A program made the translations under genes and the position numbers. Shown piece by piece: positions 1 to 8,838 of a stretch of DNA of 32,726 nt (its first letter is position 1; each line of letters opens with the position of its first letter). Source of the stretch: JAENVT01 sp031412355 (lineage in GTDB: Bacteria > Actinomycetota > Acidimicrobiia > Acidimicrobiales > Ilumatobacteraceae); NCBI GenBank assembly GCA_031412355.1, contig JANOCR010000129.1, positions 1 to 32,726 of the forward strand, read 5' to 3'. The notes under the pieces were generated by a model. The model saw only the letters and a list, made by a program, of their open reading frames with translations, was not told the origin of the DNA and ran no database searches.

Positions 1-321
1 ACGCTCGGTCGCACGCTTCGCCGGCTGAGCCTCGACGAGCTTCCACAACTGTGGAACGTGATCCGTGGCCAGATGAGCCTGGTCGGACCACGGCCCGAGC
101 TCAGCGAGAAGGTCGACGACTACGGCCTGCGCTCACACCCGCGGCACTGCGTTCGTCCTGGCCTGACCGGCGAATGGCAGGTCACCCACCGGGCGTCGGG
201 CATCCACCTGATCCACTGTTTCGACCAGGACATGACCTACGTGTCGCGCATCAACCTGTGGCGCGACGTGTGCATCATCGTGCGAACCTTCGCCGTCGTC
301 TTCGGCGCCAAAGGTATCTGA
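1..321 (+). CDS. Sugar transferase, C-terminal part (polyprenyl-phosphate glycosyl-1-phosphate transferase)
   Basis: The reading frame is open from the first base and ends at TGA 319-321, so the 5' part lies outside the window. The visible 106 residues carry the C-terminal signature of the bacterial sugar transferase family: LDELPQLWNVIRG, then MSLVGPRPE, then RPGLTGEWQV. In this family these segments belong to the cytosolic catalytic domain, which transfers a sugar-1-phosphate to undecaprenyl phosphate as the first step of exopolysaccharide or O-unit synthesis at the inner face of the membrane. The end FAVVFGAKGI matches the usual family C-terminus. The gene converges on the next gene with a 2-nt gap, which leaves no room for a separate terminator. 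The sugar substrate cannot be told from this fragment. Family assignment is secure. Confidence 0.93.
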   Translation, partial: TLGRTLRRLSLDELPQLWNVIRGQMSLVGPRPELSEKVDDYGLRSHPRHCVRPGLTGEWQVTHRASGIHLIHCFDQDMTYVSRINLWRDVCIIVRTFAVVFGAKGI

Positions 322-323
322 CG

Positions 324-1991
324 TCACGGCGCGGTTGCGGCGGGAACCAACGTCTCGGGGGTTGGCGCCGGCATCGCGGGTGCTTGCGTCACGACGGGCA
401 GCGGGCCACTGCCGGTCGCCGAGTCGCCTCCGAACGAGGCAGTCTCGGTGCACGCCCAGATGGCATCGGGCGGTGGGTTGGCGACGACTCCGGTGACAAT
501 GCCGTCTTCGACCGTCAGAGCGGGCAAGCACGCTGCATCGATCGTGTCGGCCGCTTGACCGGTGACGATTGACTCCAGGCTGGTACGGCCGAGCCCACCA
601 TAGAAGAACGGTGCGAAGGCCGAATCGAACAAACTGGCACCATCGTCGATGTCGTGCAGAGGGACGGTTGCGCTGCTGAGAACCGTGCCCAGCGGCGACA
701 CGTACCACTTGCCACTGGACTGCACGACGGAAACCGCCGGAAGTTCGAGGCCACTGCCCGACACGAACAGGAACACGCCACCGAGTATCCCCGTTGCGCA
801 GACCTTATAGCCGCCGTCCACCGCCGTGGCGGGAGACAGCGGATCAAGCCCGAGAAACGACTGAGCGAAGCTTCCGGTGACGGTCGTACAGCCGTCGGCA
901 CGCTGAACCGTGAACGGTGTCGGATCGCTGGTCGGATTTGCGACATCCGACAAACCCTGATCGAAGCCTGGAGGAGTAGTGCCCGCCACGGTGAACGTGA
1001 GGGGGCGCAAGGTGAGATGGTCTCCTTGGCCGAACGTCTCGTACGACAACCCCGAGACTTGCACCGACCAGCCGTCGGCCCGACTGCGCTCCATCAGTGT
1101 TTCGCTATCGGCGAGCCAACTCTGCGCCAGCCACGCCATCGCGTCCTCGCCGGGAGCGAAGGTGTCCAGGGCAGATCCGAGGTCCAGGGTGGCCAGCCGC
1201 TCGTAGAACCCTGTGACCGCCGCCTCTGGCGTATCGAAGCCAATCGGCGTGCGCGTCAGCGGGTCGGGCATCTCCCATCCGGCCGCTTGCCGTATGTACT
1301 CGGCGACGGTGTACTCCACGCTGACATACCACCGACCGCCGCGCTCAACGGTCATCAGGACCGTGCCGGCAGCGGCCTCGCCGGTGGCCACGGAGGTCGC
1401 CGCTGAGGCGCCTTCACCGAGCAGCGCCCGCAAGCTGTCGCCGAGCGGGAACGTACTCGGATCGAACGATGCACTGACCGTTCCGCTCGTAGCGGTGACG
1501 ACTGCCAATCCATCCTCGAAGAAGTTGGTGTCGAGCACCAGGTCGTCGATCGAAATGTCGATGCCCTGCAGCCCGGTGAGGTCCAAATCCTCGGACAGCA
1601 GACCAACACGCCTTGCGTCCGCCGTTGCCGAGTCGAGTGCAGCGCGCAGAGCCCCGACCTCCTCGGGCAAGGTCACGTCGATCATGCCCAACACGTCTTC
1701 GCTCTCGAGAGCCGACACGAACGTGGTCACGGCTTCTTCGGGCGTTGCCGCGCCACCGTCGTTGCTGGCACCGAGGAACGAGTAGGTCGTGAAACCGCCG
1801 GCGCCGATCAATGCGGCGACAGCGGCGATGACCCCGGCACGTCGCCCGCGTCCGGGCGCCCGGTTGGTCGCGACGACCCGCACTTCGTCGGGCAGGTGCA
1901 CGGCGGTGGGAGCATGATCGGCGAGCTGAGCTAGCCGCTGGCGCAACAGAGCCTCGGTCTGTGCGAATTCCTGATCGGACATCGTTGTCAT
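324..1991 (-). CDS. Single-pass membrane protein coupled to an ECF sigma factor (possible anti-sigma factor)
   Basis: 555 aa. Residues 1-51 are hydrophilic and probably cytosolic, residues 52-73 form one transmembrane helix after an Arg-rich stretch, and the rest is probably outside. The outer part contains two related segments, one starting TPEEAVTTFVSALE (about residue 83) and one starting TPEAAVTGFYERLA (about residue 254). This suggests an internal duplication of an NTF2/DUF4878-like fold. The C-terminus is Pro/Ala/Thr-rich. The start ATG at 1991 has an AGGTG Shine-Dalgarno and overlaps the sigma factor stop as ATGA, so translation is probably coupled. Position and topology suggest an anti-sigma or sensor role, but the zinc-binding HxxxCxxC motif of classical anti-sigma domains is absent, so this remains inference. 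I recognise no catalytic motif. Confidence 0.8.
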   Translation of the reverse strand: MTTMSDQEFAQTEALLRQRLAQLADHAPTAVHLPDEVRVVATNRAPGRGRRAGVIAAVAALIGAGGFTTYSFLGASNDGGAATPEEAVTTFVSALESEDVLGMIDVTLPEEVGALRAALDSATADARRVGLLSEDLDLTGLQGIDISIDDLVLDTNFFEDGLAVVTATSGTVSASFDPSTFPLGDSLRALLGEGASAATSVATGEAAAGTVLMTVERGGRWYVSVEYTVAEYIRQAAGWEMPDPLTRTPIGFDTPEAAVTGFYERLATLDLGSALDTFAPGEDAMAWLAQSWLADSETLMERSRADGWSVQVSGLSYETFGQGDHLTLRPLTFTVAGTTPPGFDQGLSDVANPTSDPTPFTVQRADGCTTVTGSFAQSFLGLDPLSPATAVDGGYKVCATGILGGVFLFVSGSGLELPAVSVVQSSGKWYVSPLGTVLSSATVPLHDIDDGASLFDSAFAPFFYGGLGRTSLESIVTGQAADTIDAACLPALTVEDGIVTGVVANPPPDAIWACTETASFGGDSATGSGPLPVVTQAPAMPAPTPETLVPAATAP

Positions 1992-2503
1992 CGGATCACC
2001 TCTCGAAGTTCGGCAAGGCCGCGTCGCACAAGGGTCCGCACGGTTGCCCTACGGCATTTCAGGTTGGCGGCGATCTCTTCCTCGGAAAGGTCACAGAGAT
2101 AGCGCAGCACGATCGCCGAACGCTGACGTATGGGAAGAGCGATCAGCGCGTCACGCAGTTCGACCATCCCAATGTCCATCGTCGCGTCGCCGGGATTATC
2201 GGGGCGTGGTGCGGCGACGGTGCGGCGATGCAGCGACCGGCAGCGGTTGACGACCGCGACGCGCAGGTATGCGGCGGGTTCGGCCAGCGTGTCGATGCGC
2301 GGCCCGATCTTGGCGAACACATCTTGCACGACATCTTCTGCGGCCGGTGCGGAGCCGGTGAGAACGAACGCAACCCGCAGGAGGTCGCGATAGGCCGTGG
2401 CGTAGACGGCCTCGGAGCCCGCCCACGCCTTGGATTCCGCGATCGGAATGCGAGTCGACTCGGGGAACGCGTCGCTCATAGCGAGATTCATACCCTGTGT
2501 CAC
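1988..2503 (-). CDS. ECF (extracytoplasmic function) RNA polymerase sigma factor
   Basis: Up to 171 aa. Region 2 is visible as YRDLLRVAFVLTGS...AEDVVQDVFAKI, the classic ECF sigma-2 pattern. Region 4 is ALPIRQRSAIVLRYLCDLSEEEIA followed by a helix-turn-helix ending in RRGLAELREVI. This resembles the SigE/SigM-type sigma-70 family of actinobacteria. The start is uncertain: GTG 2503, ATG 2491 and ATG 2479 are in frame and none has an ideally spaced Shine-Dalgarno; residues before the third start carry no conserved sequence. The gene lies 45 nt after the hutI stop on the same strand, so it may be read through from the hut operon or have its own promoter. It overlaps the downstream membrane protein gene by 4 nt, typical of a sigma/anti-sigma pair. 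Confidence 0.9.
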   Translation of the reverse strand: MTQGMNLAMSDAFPESTRIPIAESKAWAGSEAVYATAYRDLLRVAFVLTGSAPAAEDVVQDVFAKIGPRIDTLAEPAAYLRVAVVNRCRSLHRRTVAAPRPDNPGDATMDIGMVELRDALIALPIRQRSAIVLRYLCDLSEEEIAANLKCRRATVRTLVRRGLAELREVIR

Positions 2504-2548
2504 GCATCAGCCAGCCAGTTCGTTTCAAAATTTCTTGTGGACGAGTTG

Positions 2549-3715
2549 CTATGGCCGGCCGGCAACGATGGTGGTTGCGACCAACGGCACACCGGGCCGG
2601 TAGACGAAGTCGATCGGGTTGGGCGTGTCGAGGATCACGAGGTCGGCGCGAGCGCCGGGCACGAGCCGGCCGATGTCGTCGCGACGCAGCGCCGCCGCAC
2701 CGCCAGCCGTTGCCGCCCAGATGGCTTCGTCGATGGTCATGTTCATGTCGCGGACCGCGAGCGCGATGCAGAAGGGGATTGACGTGGTATAGCTCGATCC
2801 GGGGTTGCAGTTCGACGCCAAGGCGGCAGTGCCACCGGCGTCGAGCAGCCTGCGGGCGTCGGGGTACGGCTGCCGGGTCGAGAAGTCCGTCGCTGGCAAG
2901 AACGTGGCAACGGTGTCGCTACCGGCGAGTGCAGCAATGTCGTCGTCGGAGAGATACGTGCAGTGGTCGGCCGAGGCGCATCCGAGATCCACCGCCAGTT
3001 GCACCCCCGGGCCATGACCAAGTTGATTGGCGTGCAACCGCAGGCCGAGCCCAGCCTCGCGCCCAGCTGTCAGCACGGCACGACATTGGTCGGCGTCGAA
3101 CGCTCCGCGCTCGCAGAACGCGTCGACCCAATGGGAGTGCGGTGCGCACGCAGCCAGCATCTCGCCGCAGACCAGCGCGACGTACTCGTCGACCCGGTGT
3201 TCGAACTCGGGTGGCACGACGTGAGCGCCGAGGAAGGTCGTCTCGGCGGTCACCGTGCGAGCGGCGCGCAAGGTGCGCGCTTCGTCGACCACATTCAGTC
3301 CGTACCCCGACTTGATCTCGATGGTGGTCGTGCCGGCGCGCCTTGCCTCGGCCAGAAGCGATGCTGCCCGGCTGAGCAACTCGTCGTCAGTCGCCGCGCG
3401 TGTCGCCGCAACCGTCGTGCGGATGCCACCAGCCTCGTACGCCCGACCGGCCATGCGCGCCTCGAACTCGTCGGAACGATCACCGGCGAACACCAGATGG
3501 CTGTGGCTGTCGACGAAGCCCGGCAGCACGCATCGACCAGAGGCGTCGATCCGGTTGTCGGCCGCAGGGGCGGGTCCAGTGCCGACTGCCTCGATCGATC
3601 CCTCGGTCATCACCACCCAGGCGTCGGTCAGTTGACCGGTCGGGCCGTTGTCGAAACTTGGGTCGTTGGTGATCAGACGCCCGATGTTGTCGACGACGGT
3701 CGATGATCCGGTCAT
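2549..3715 (-). CDS. hutI: Imidazolonepropionase
   Basis: 388 aa. HutI opens the ring of 4-imidazolone-5-propionate to give N-formimidoyl-L-glutamate, the third step of histidine breakdown, in the cytosol. Amidohydrolase features are clear: metal-binding HSH at residues 71-73 in GFVDSHSHLVFAG, the substrate-binding IEIKSGYG motif, HANQLGHG, DHCTYLS and the late NPGSSYT motif. Oddly, the residue before CNPGSS is Asn302, where the family normally has the Asp metal ligand (usual pattern TDxNPGS or SDCNPGS). The frame continues upstream into hutF, but ATG 3715 overlaps the hutF stop as ATGA and gives the normal family length, so I chose it. It is the last hut gene of the operon. Function is secure from context; activity depends on the Asn302 question. 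Confidence 0.95.
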   Translation of the reverse strand: MTGSSTVVDNIGRLITNDPSFDNGPTGQLTDAWVVMTEGSIEAVGTGPAPAADNRIDASGRCVLPGFVDSHSHLVFAGDRSDEFEARMAGRAYEAGGIRTTVAATRAATDDELLSRAASLLAEARRAGTTTIEIKSGYGLNVVDEARTLRAARTVTAETTFLGAHVVPPEFEHRVDEYVALVCGEMLAACAPHSHWVDAFCERGAFDADQCRAVLTAGREAGLGLRLHANQLGHGPGVQLAVDLGCASADHCTYLSDDDIAALAGSDTVATFLPATDFSTRQPYPDARRLLDAGGTAALASNCNPGSSYTTSIPFCIALAVRDMNMTIDEAIWAATAGGAAALRRDDIGRLVPGARADLVILDTPNPIDFVYRPGVPLVATTIVAGRP

Positions 3716-5052
3716 GACCATGCCCGCCTGATGCTGCGGTCGAGGGCGGCAGGAACATCGATCGCCTGGTGCGCACCGTCGGCAACGACGACTCGGCCGC
3801 CGACAACGACGTGGTGCACATCGGCGGCCGTCGCCGCGAACACCACGGCCGCCGCGGCCTGGTCGGGATCGAGGCCGGCGAGTCGCGGCGACGTGAGCGC
3901 AACGGACGTGAGATCGGCCAACGCGCCCGCCGCGATGCACCCGCCCTCGTGCCAGCCCAGGCTGCGGTATCCCGACTCGGTTGCCGCGGCCAACAGTTCG
4001 CCGGCGCGATGCGTGCCACGAGTGAGCGACCTCAGCCGCTCGTCGAGTTCGATGCCGCGCACCTCCTCGAATGGGTCGATCACCGCATGTGAGTCGGTGC
4101 CGACGGACATCGCGATTCCGGCAGCACGAAACGCCGCAGTGGGCCCGATGCCGTCGGCCAGATCGCGCTCGGTTGTCGGGCACAGGCAACACGTCGATCG
4201 GCTCGCCTGCAGCAGTGTGATGTCGCCGTCCACGAGATGGGTCGCATGCACAGCGGTGAATCGATCGCCGAGCACGCCGTGACGGTTGAGCAACTCGACG
4301 GGCGTACAGCCGTGCAACGCGGCGCACTGTTCATTCTCGGCGGGCTGCTCGCTGACGTGCGCGTGCAGCGGAGCGGCGTGTGCCGCCGCCCATTCGGCAA
4401 CGGTCGACATCGATGGCGGATCCACCGCGCGTACCGAGTGAACGGCGGCGCCGATCTTGATTGCGGGACCATCGACCAGCTGGTCGACTCGGCCGGCCCA
4501 TGCCAGCGCATCGCCGTCACTGAATCGCCGTTGAGTCGAGTTCAGCTCCGCACCCTGGCTCATACCGGCGCGCAGGTAACACGCGTCGAGCAACGTCATG
4601 CGGATGCCGGCCGCGGCAGCAGCGTCGACCAACACTTGACCCATCTCGTTCGGTTGCGAGTAGGGACGGCCCCCATCGCCATGGTGCAGGTAGTGAAACT
4701 CGCCGACACATGTGAAGCCCGCCAGCACCATCTCGGCGAACGTCGCCGTGGCCAGTTCGCGGTACGAGTCGGGGTCGAGTCGATCAGCAAGGTCGTACAT
4801 GCGATCGCGCCATGTCCAGAACGATCCGGTCTCGCCGTGCGTCCGCCCGCGCAGCGCACGATGGAAGGCATGGCTGTGAGCGTTGGCCATTCCCGGAAGG
4901 GTCAGTCCAGCGAGATGTCGCGCGCCGGACGGCGGCTTCGCGCCGATCGTGACATCGACGATTCGGTCCCCCTCAACCCTGATGGTCACATCGTGTTCGA
5001 CGTCGCCGGCAAGGTCTCCGAGCCAGGCGAGCTCGCACCAGAACGTCGTCAC
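3712..5052 (-). CDS. hutF: Formimidoylglutamate deiminase
   Basis: 446 aa from GTG 5052. HutF hydrolyses N-formimidoyl-L-glutamate to N-formyl-L-glutamate and ammonia, so this operon uses the five-step (HutF) branch of histidine degradation. The amidohydrolase metal site is seen as NAHSHAFHRALRG (His59 and His61), later HVSEQPAEN and VGTDSHAVIDPFEE; these fit HutF rather than HutI or cytosine deaminase. The frame is open further upstream, but GTG 5052 overlaps the def stop as GTGA and fits the family N-terminus. The product, N-formylglutamate, needs a deformylase; no hutG is present and the gene just upstream is a deformylase homologue. The downstream overlap with hutI is ATGA. Confidence 0.95.
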   Translation of the reverse strand: MTTFWCELAWLGDLAGDVEHDVTIRVEGDRIVDVTIGAKPPSGARHLAGLTLPGMANAHSHAFHRALRGRTHGETGSFWTWRDRMYDLADRLDPDSYRELATATFAEMVLAGFTCVGEFHYLHHGDGGRPYSQPNEMGQVLVDAAAAAGIRMTLLDACYLRAGMSQGAELNSTQRRFSDGDALAWAGRVDQLVDGPAIKIGAAVHSVRAVDPPSMSTVAEWAAAHAAPLHAHVSEQPAENEQCAALHGCTPVELLNRHGVLGDRFTAVHATHLVDGDITLLQASRSTCCLCPTTERDLADGIGPTAAFRAAGIAMSVGTDSHAVIDPFEEVRGIELDERLRSLTRGTHRAGELLAAATESGYRSLGWHEGGCIAAGALADLTSVALTSPRLAGLDPDQAAAAVVFAATAADVHHVVVGGRVVVADGAHQAIDVPAALDRSIRRAWS

Positions 5053-5624
5053 GAACCAACCCTGGCGACGAACTCGGTGATCCGCTCGACGAAGGCTGCG
5101 CGGTGGAACCGCTCGAACTGCTCCCATGTGGTGAACGTGCGCGGGTCGACGACCCGATCGAGGAACAGCACACCGTCGAGATGGTCACACTCGTGTTGGA
5201 AAGTGCCGGCGGTCAGCCCACGGCGGATCTCGTCGTGCGCAACGCCGTCGCGGTCCAGGTATCGAACGCGCACGTTGACGTGCCGCATCACCGAGCCGCG
5301 CAGGTTGGGAACCGACAGGCAGCCTTCGTTGATCTCGACCAACTCGTCGTCGACCGGCTCGATGATCGGATTGACCACGATCGTCAGCGGGATGCGCGGC
5401 TTGTACGGATACCGAGGGTTGTCGCCAACCTCGATCGAGGCGATGCGTATCGGCACGCCGACCTGATTCGCAGCGAGCCCCGCGCCATTCGCATGACGCA
5501 TGGTCTCGATGAGGTCGTCGATGAATTGTTGCGTCTGTGGCGTCGCCAACTCCTCGGCCGTCACCTCACGGGCTCGCTCGCGAAGCACCGGATGCCCCAC
5601 GGTCACGATCTCGCGAACGCTCAT
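5049..5624 (-). CDS. def: Peptide deformylase homologue inside the hut operon
   Basis: 191 aa. All three deformylase motifs are intact: GAGLAANQ (residues 47-54, GxGxAAxQ), EGCLS (100-104, metal ligand Cys102) and QHECDH (143-148, ligands His144 and His148, catalytic Glu145). About 40 residues follow the last motif. The family removes formyl groups from N-terminal formyl-methionine using a bound metal. The start ATG 5624 overlaps the hutU stop as ATGA, and the stop overlaps the hutF start as GTGA, so it is an integral part of the hut operon. Family membership is certain. Whether it is the housekeeping enzyme or instead deformylates N-formylglutamate, the missing HutG step, is inference from position and chemistry. 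Confidence 0.93.
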   Translation of the reverse strand: MSVREIVTVGHPVLRERAREVTAEELATPQTQQFIDDLIETMRHANGAGLAANQVGVPIRIASIEVGDNPRYPYKPRIPLTIVVNPIIEPVDDELVEINEGCLSVPNLRGSVMRHVNVRVRYLDRDGVAHDEIRRGLTAGTFQHECDHLDGVLFLDRVVDPRTFTTWEQFERFHRAAFVERITEFVARVGS

Positions 5625-7288
5625 CGCTCGTCGCCGTGCTCGGTCATGGGGATGCGCACGCCTCGCTGGGCGGCGACATCGGTGGCTCGCTGGTACCCAG
5701 CGTCGGCGTGGCGGATCACGCCCATGCCGGGGTCGGTGACCAGCACGCGCGACAGCTTCTGCGCAGCCATCTCGGTTCCATCGGCGACAACCACCATGCC
5801 GGCGTGGATCGATCGGCCGATACCCACCCCTCCGCCATGGTGGATGCTGACCCACGTGGCGCCGCTCGAGGTGTTGACCAGCGCGTTGAGCAACGGCCAG
5901 TCGGCGATCGCATCACTACCGTCGGCCATCGCCTCGGTTTCGCGATACGGCGAGGCGACCGATCCGGAGTCGAGGTGATCGCGACCGATCACGATCGGAG
6001 CCGACACTTCGCCGGTACGGACCATTTCGTTGAAGCGCAGGCCCAGGCGGTGGCGCTCGCCGTACCCGAGCCAACAGATCCGCGCCGGCAGGCCCTGGAA
6101 CGCAACCCTCTCGCTGGCCAACTTGATCCATCGATGCAGATCGGCGTCGTCGGGAAACTCGTCGAGCACCGCACGGTCGGTGGCGGCGATGTCGGCGGGA
6201 TCACCCGACAGGGCAACCCATCGAAACGGTCCCTTGCCCTCGCAGAACAGCGGACGAATGTAGGCAGGCAGGAAGCCGGGATAATCGAACGCTCGCTCGA
6301 AGCCACCGAGTTTGGCCTCGGTGCGCAAGCTGTTGCCGTAGTCGAAGACCTCACTTCCCTTGTCGAGGAATCCGACCATGGCTCGGCAATGAGTCGCCAT
6401 GCTTTCGCGTGCACGGCGGATGAGTTCCTGCGGATTGCTACGCGCCAACTCGGCGGTGGCTTCGGGCGTGAGATCGGCCGGCACGTAGCTCAGTGGATCG
6501 TGTGCGCTCGTCTGATCGGTGACGATGTCGGCGGCGAAGTCCATCTCGAGCAACTTGGGAACGAGGATCGCGGCGTTGCCGACCAACCCGACCGACAAGG
6601 CCTGCTTGTTGTCGCGCGCCTGCAGACAACGAGACACGGCGTCCTCCAGTGAATCGGCGATCTCGTCGAGATACCGCGTCTCGACTCGCCGGCCGACGCG
6701 CCACGCATCGACGTCGATGCACAACGCGACACCGCCGTTCATCGTGACGGCCAACGGCTGAGCACCACCCATCCCGCCCAGCCCAGCAGTCAGTGTGATG
6801 GTGCCCGCCAGGGTCCCGGCGAACTTGCGGCGGCCGATCTCGGCGAAGCACTCGTATGTGCCTTGCAGAATCCCCTGCGTGCCGATGTAGATCCACGAGC
6901 CGGCCGTCATCTGCCCGTACATCGTCAGGCCCATTGCTTCGAGGCGCCGGAACTCGTCCCACGTGCCCCACTCGGGAACCAGATTGGAGTTGGCGATCAG
7001 CACGCGCGGAGCCCACTCGTGCGTGCGAAACACGCCGACCGGTTTTCCGGATTGCACCAGCAGGGTCTCGTCGTCGCCCAACGTCGTGAGCGTGCGGATG
7101 ATCGCATCGAAGGCATCCCACGAACGTGCAGCCCGACCGGTGCCGCCGTACACGACGAGATCGTCGGGACGCTCGGCGACCTCCGGATCGAGGTTGTTCA
7201 TCAGCATGCGCATCGCTGCTTCTTGCTGCCAGCCCCGGCACGTCAACTCCGAGCCTCGCGGTGCCCGCACAGGTCGTGGTCCTGACAT
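5621..7288 (-). CDS. hutU: Urocanate hydratase
   Basis: 555 aa, the usual family length. HutU adds water to urocanate to form 4-imidazolone-5-propionate using tightly bound NAD+ as an electrophile. Diagnostic segments are seen: LVVYGGTGRAARSW near residue 45, LVQSGKPVGVF, ANSNLVPEWGTWD, TAGSWIYIGTQGI, the glycine-rich GGMGGAQP, and near the C-terminus HHGGGVGIGRSIHAG. The frame is open far upstream, but ATG 7288 has an AAGGAGA Shine-Dalgarno 7 nt before it and matches the family N-terminus (ARGxELxCKGWxQEAAxRML-like), so it is the start. It follows the hutH stop by 29 nt and is coupled to def by a 4-nt overlap. Confidence 0.97.
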   Translation of the reverse strand: MSGPRPVRAPRGSELTCRGWQQEAAMRMLMNNLDPEVAERPDDLVVYGGTGRAARSWDAFDAIIRTLTTLGDDETLLVQSGKPVGVFRTHEWAPRVLIANSNLVPEWGTWDEFRRLEAMGLTMYGQMTAGSWIYIGTQGILQGTYECFAEIGRRKFAGTLAGTITLTAGLGGMGGAQPLAVTMNGGVALCIDVDAWRVGRRVETRYLDEIADSLEDAVSRCLQARDNKQALSVGLVGNAAILVPKLLEMDFAADIVTDQTSAHDPLSYVPADLTPEATAELARSNPQELIRRARESMATHCRAMVGFLDKGSEVFDYGNSLRTEAKLGGFERAFDYPGFLPAYIRPLFCEGKGPFRWVALSGDPADIAATDRAVLDEFPDDADLHRWIKLASERVAFQGLPARICWLGYGERHRLGLRFNEMVRTGEVSAPIVIGRDHLDSGSVASPYRETEAMADGSDAIADWPLLNALVNTSSGATWVSIHHGGGVGIGRSIHAGMVVVADGTEMAAQKLSRVLVTDPGMGVIRHADAGYQRATDVAAQRGVRIPMTEHGDER

Positions 7289-7317
7289 CGACGTCTCCTT
7301 CGTTTCGTTCCGGTCGC

Positions 7318-8838
7318 TCAGTCCAACTCGCCGGTGACACGCTCGACCGCTGCCAACAAGTCTCCGCTGACAACCAACGCTTCTGCGCGTTCGAGCTCGG
7401 GAGACAACCATCGATCGGGTCCTGCGCCGGCTACCCCCGCTTCGCGCAGCGCGGCGACCGCCGCCCCCGTCGCGACCGCAGGTTCTACCGGGTGGCGCAG
7501 GTCGATGCCCCGCGCCGCACACACCAGTTCGCACGTCAGGATTCGGGCGAGGTTCGACACCGATCGGCGCAACTTGCGGGCTGCTCCCCAACCCATCGAG
7601 ACGTGGTCCTCCTGCATGGCCGAGGTCGGCAACGAGTCGACGCTGGCCGGCGAAGCCAGACGGCGGTTCTCGGCCACCATCGCCGCCTGCGTGTAGTGGG
7701 CAATCATAAGCCCCGAGTTGACACCGGCGTCCTCGGCCAGGAACGGCGGCAGCCCGTGCGAGCGAGTGCGATCGAGCATGCGGTCCGTGCGGCGCTCCGC
7801 AATCGCACCGACCTCGGCTGCTGCGATGGCCAAGAAGTCGCAGGCGAACCCGACCGGGGCACCGTGGAAATGACCGCACGACTCGACGCGGCCGTCGGGT
7901 AGCACGCTGGGGTTGTCGATGGCCGACCTCAGCTCGGTTTCGGCAACGGATCGGGCAAAGGTGATGGTGTCGCGTGCTGCACCATGCACCTGCGGTGTGC
8001 AGCGCAACGAGTAGGCATCCTGCACACGCGGGTCGTCGGTGCGATGGCTGGCCACGATCGGGCTGTCCTGCAGCAACCGGCGCAGGTTCGCTGCCGAGGC
8101 GGTTTGACCGTGATGCGGCCGCAGCGCCATCAGGTCGGCGGCGAACGCCCGATCGGTAGCCATCAGCGCCTCGACGCTCATGGCCGCAGCGATGTCGGCG
8201 GTGCGCACCAACATGTCGAGATCGGCAAGTGCCAGCACCAGCATGCCGAGCATTCCATCGGTGCCGTTGATCAGCGCCAGACCCTCCTTGGCGCGCAGCG
8301 TGACCGGTGTGATCCCGGCAGCGGCGATGGCTGCGGCACATTCACCTTCACCGATCAAGGCGAGCGCCACGTGAGCCAACGGAGCGAGATCGCCGCTGGC
8401 ACCCAATGATCCGTGCTCGTGGACCGCCGGAGTGATGTCGGCGTTCAACAGCGCCAGGATCGTGTCGACCACCACCTGGCGCACACCCGAGAAGCCCATG
8501 GCCAGAGTTCGCGCTCGCAACAGCATCATCGCCCGCACGACCTCGGGTTCGACCAACGGGCCCATGCCGGCAGCGTGCGAGCGGATGAGGGCGCGCTGCA
8601 ACTCCTCGCGCCGCTCCGGCGGAATGACCGTGGTGGCCAGCGAACCGAAGCCGGTGGAGATGCCATAGACGGCATCGTCGAGCGCGGCAAGCCCCTCGAC
8701 GATGGCCGCACTGCGTGCGATCGCCTCGCGTGCCGGCTCGTTGACGGTGACCCGCGCTCCGCGGCGAGCCACGGCCACAACGTCGATGGCGCTGACCCCG
8801 TCGGGGCCGAGAACGACATCGTTGGTCGTGACTTCCAT
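7318..8838 (-). CDS. hutH: Histidine ammonia-lyase
   Basis: 506 aa. HutH removes ammonia from L-histidine to give trans-urocanate, the first step of the pathway. The Ala147-Ser148-Gly149 triad in GSLGASGDLAPL forms the MIO electrophile, and the catalytic tyrosine lies in DAVYGISTGFG (Tyr58). Other family segments are QEDHVSMGWGAARKL and the C-terminal ELVCAARGIDLRHP. ATG 8838 is chosen because conserved sequence begins there and the frame further upstream is only the shadow of the divergent gene. There is no Shine-Dalgarno; a TAAGTT -10 box 8 nt before the ATG suggests a leaderless or nearly leaderless message. It heads the hut operon. Confidence 0.97.
   Translation of the reverse strand: MEVTTNDVVLGPDGVSAIDVVAVARRGARVTVNEPAREAIARSAAIVEGLAALDDAVYGISTGFGSLATTVIPPERREELQRALIRSHAAGMGPLVEPEVVRAMMLLRARTLAMGFSGVRQVVVDTILALLNADITPAVHEHGSLGASGDLAPLAHVALALIGEGECAAAIAAAGITPVTLRAKEGLALINGTDGMLGMLVLALADLDMLVRTADIAAAMSVEALMATDRAFAADLMALRPHHGQTASAANLRRLLQDSPIVASHRTDDPRVQDAYSLRCTPQVHGAARDTITFARSVAETELRSAIDNPSVLPDGRVESCGHFHGAPVGFACDFLAIAAAEVGAIAERRTDRMLDRTRSHGLPPFLAEDAGVNSGLMIAHYTQAAMVAENRRLASPASVDSLPTSAMQEDHVSMGWGAARKLRRSVSNLARILTCELVCAARGIDLRHPVEPAVATGAAVAALREAGVAGAGPDRWLSPELERAEALVVSGDLLAAVERVTGELD

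Noticed and set aside
4237..5466. 409-aa plus-strand frame across hutF and def
   Set aside because: Shadow frame; both genes beneath have intact catalytic motifs.
2549..8341. Very long minus-strand frames extending hutI, hutF, def and hutU upstream (for example a 906-aa reading ending at 5621)
   Set aside because: The extensions overlap neighbouring hut genes in other frames and lack conserved sequence. ATGA/GTGA overlaps or Shine-Dalgarno sites fix shorter starts.
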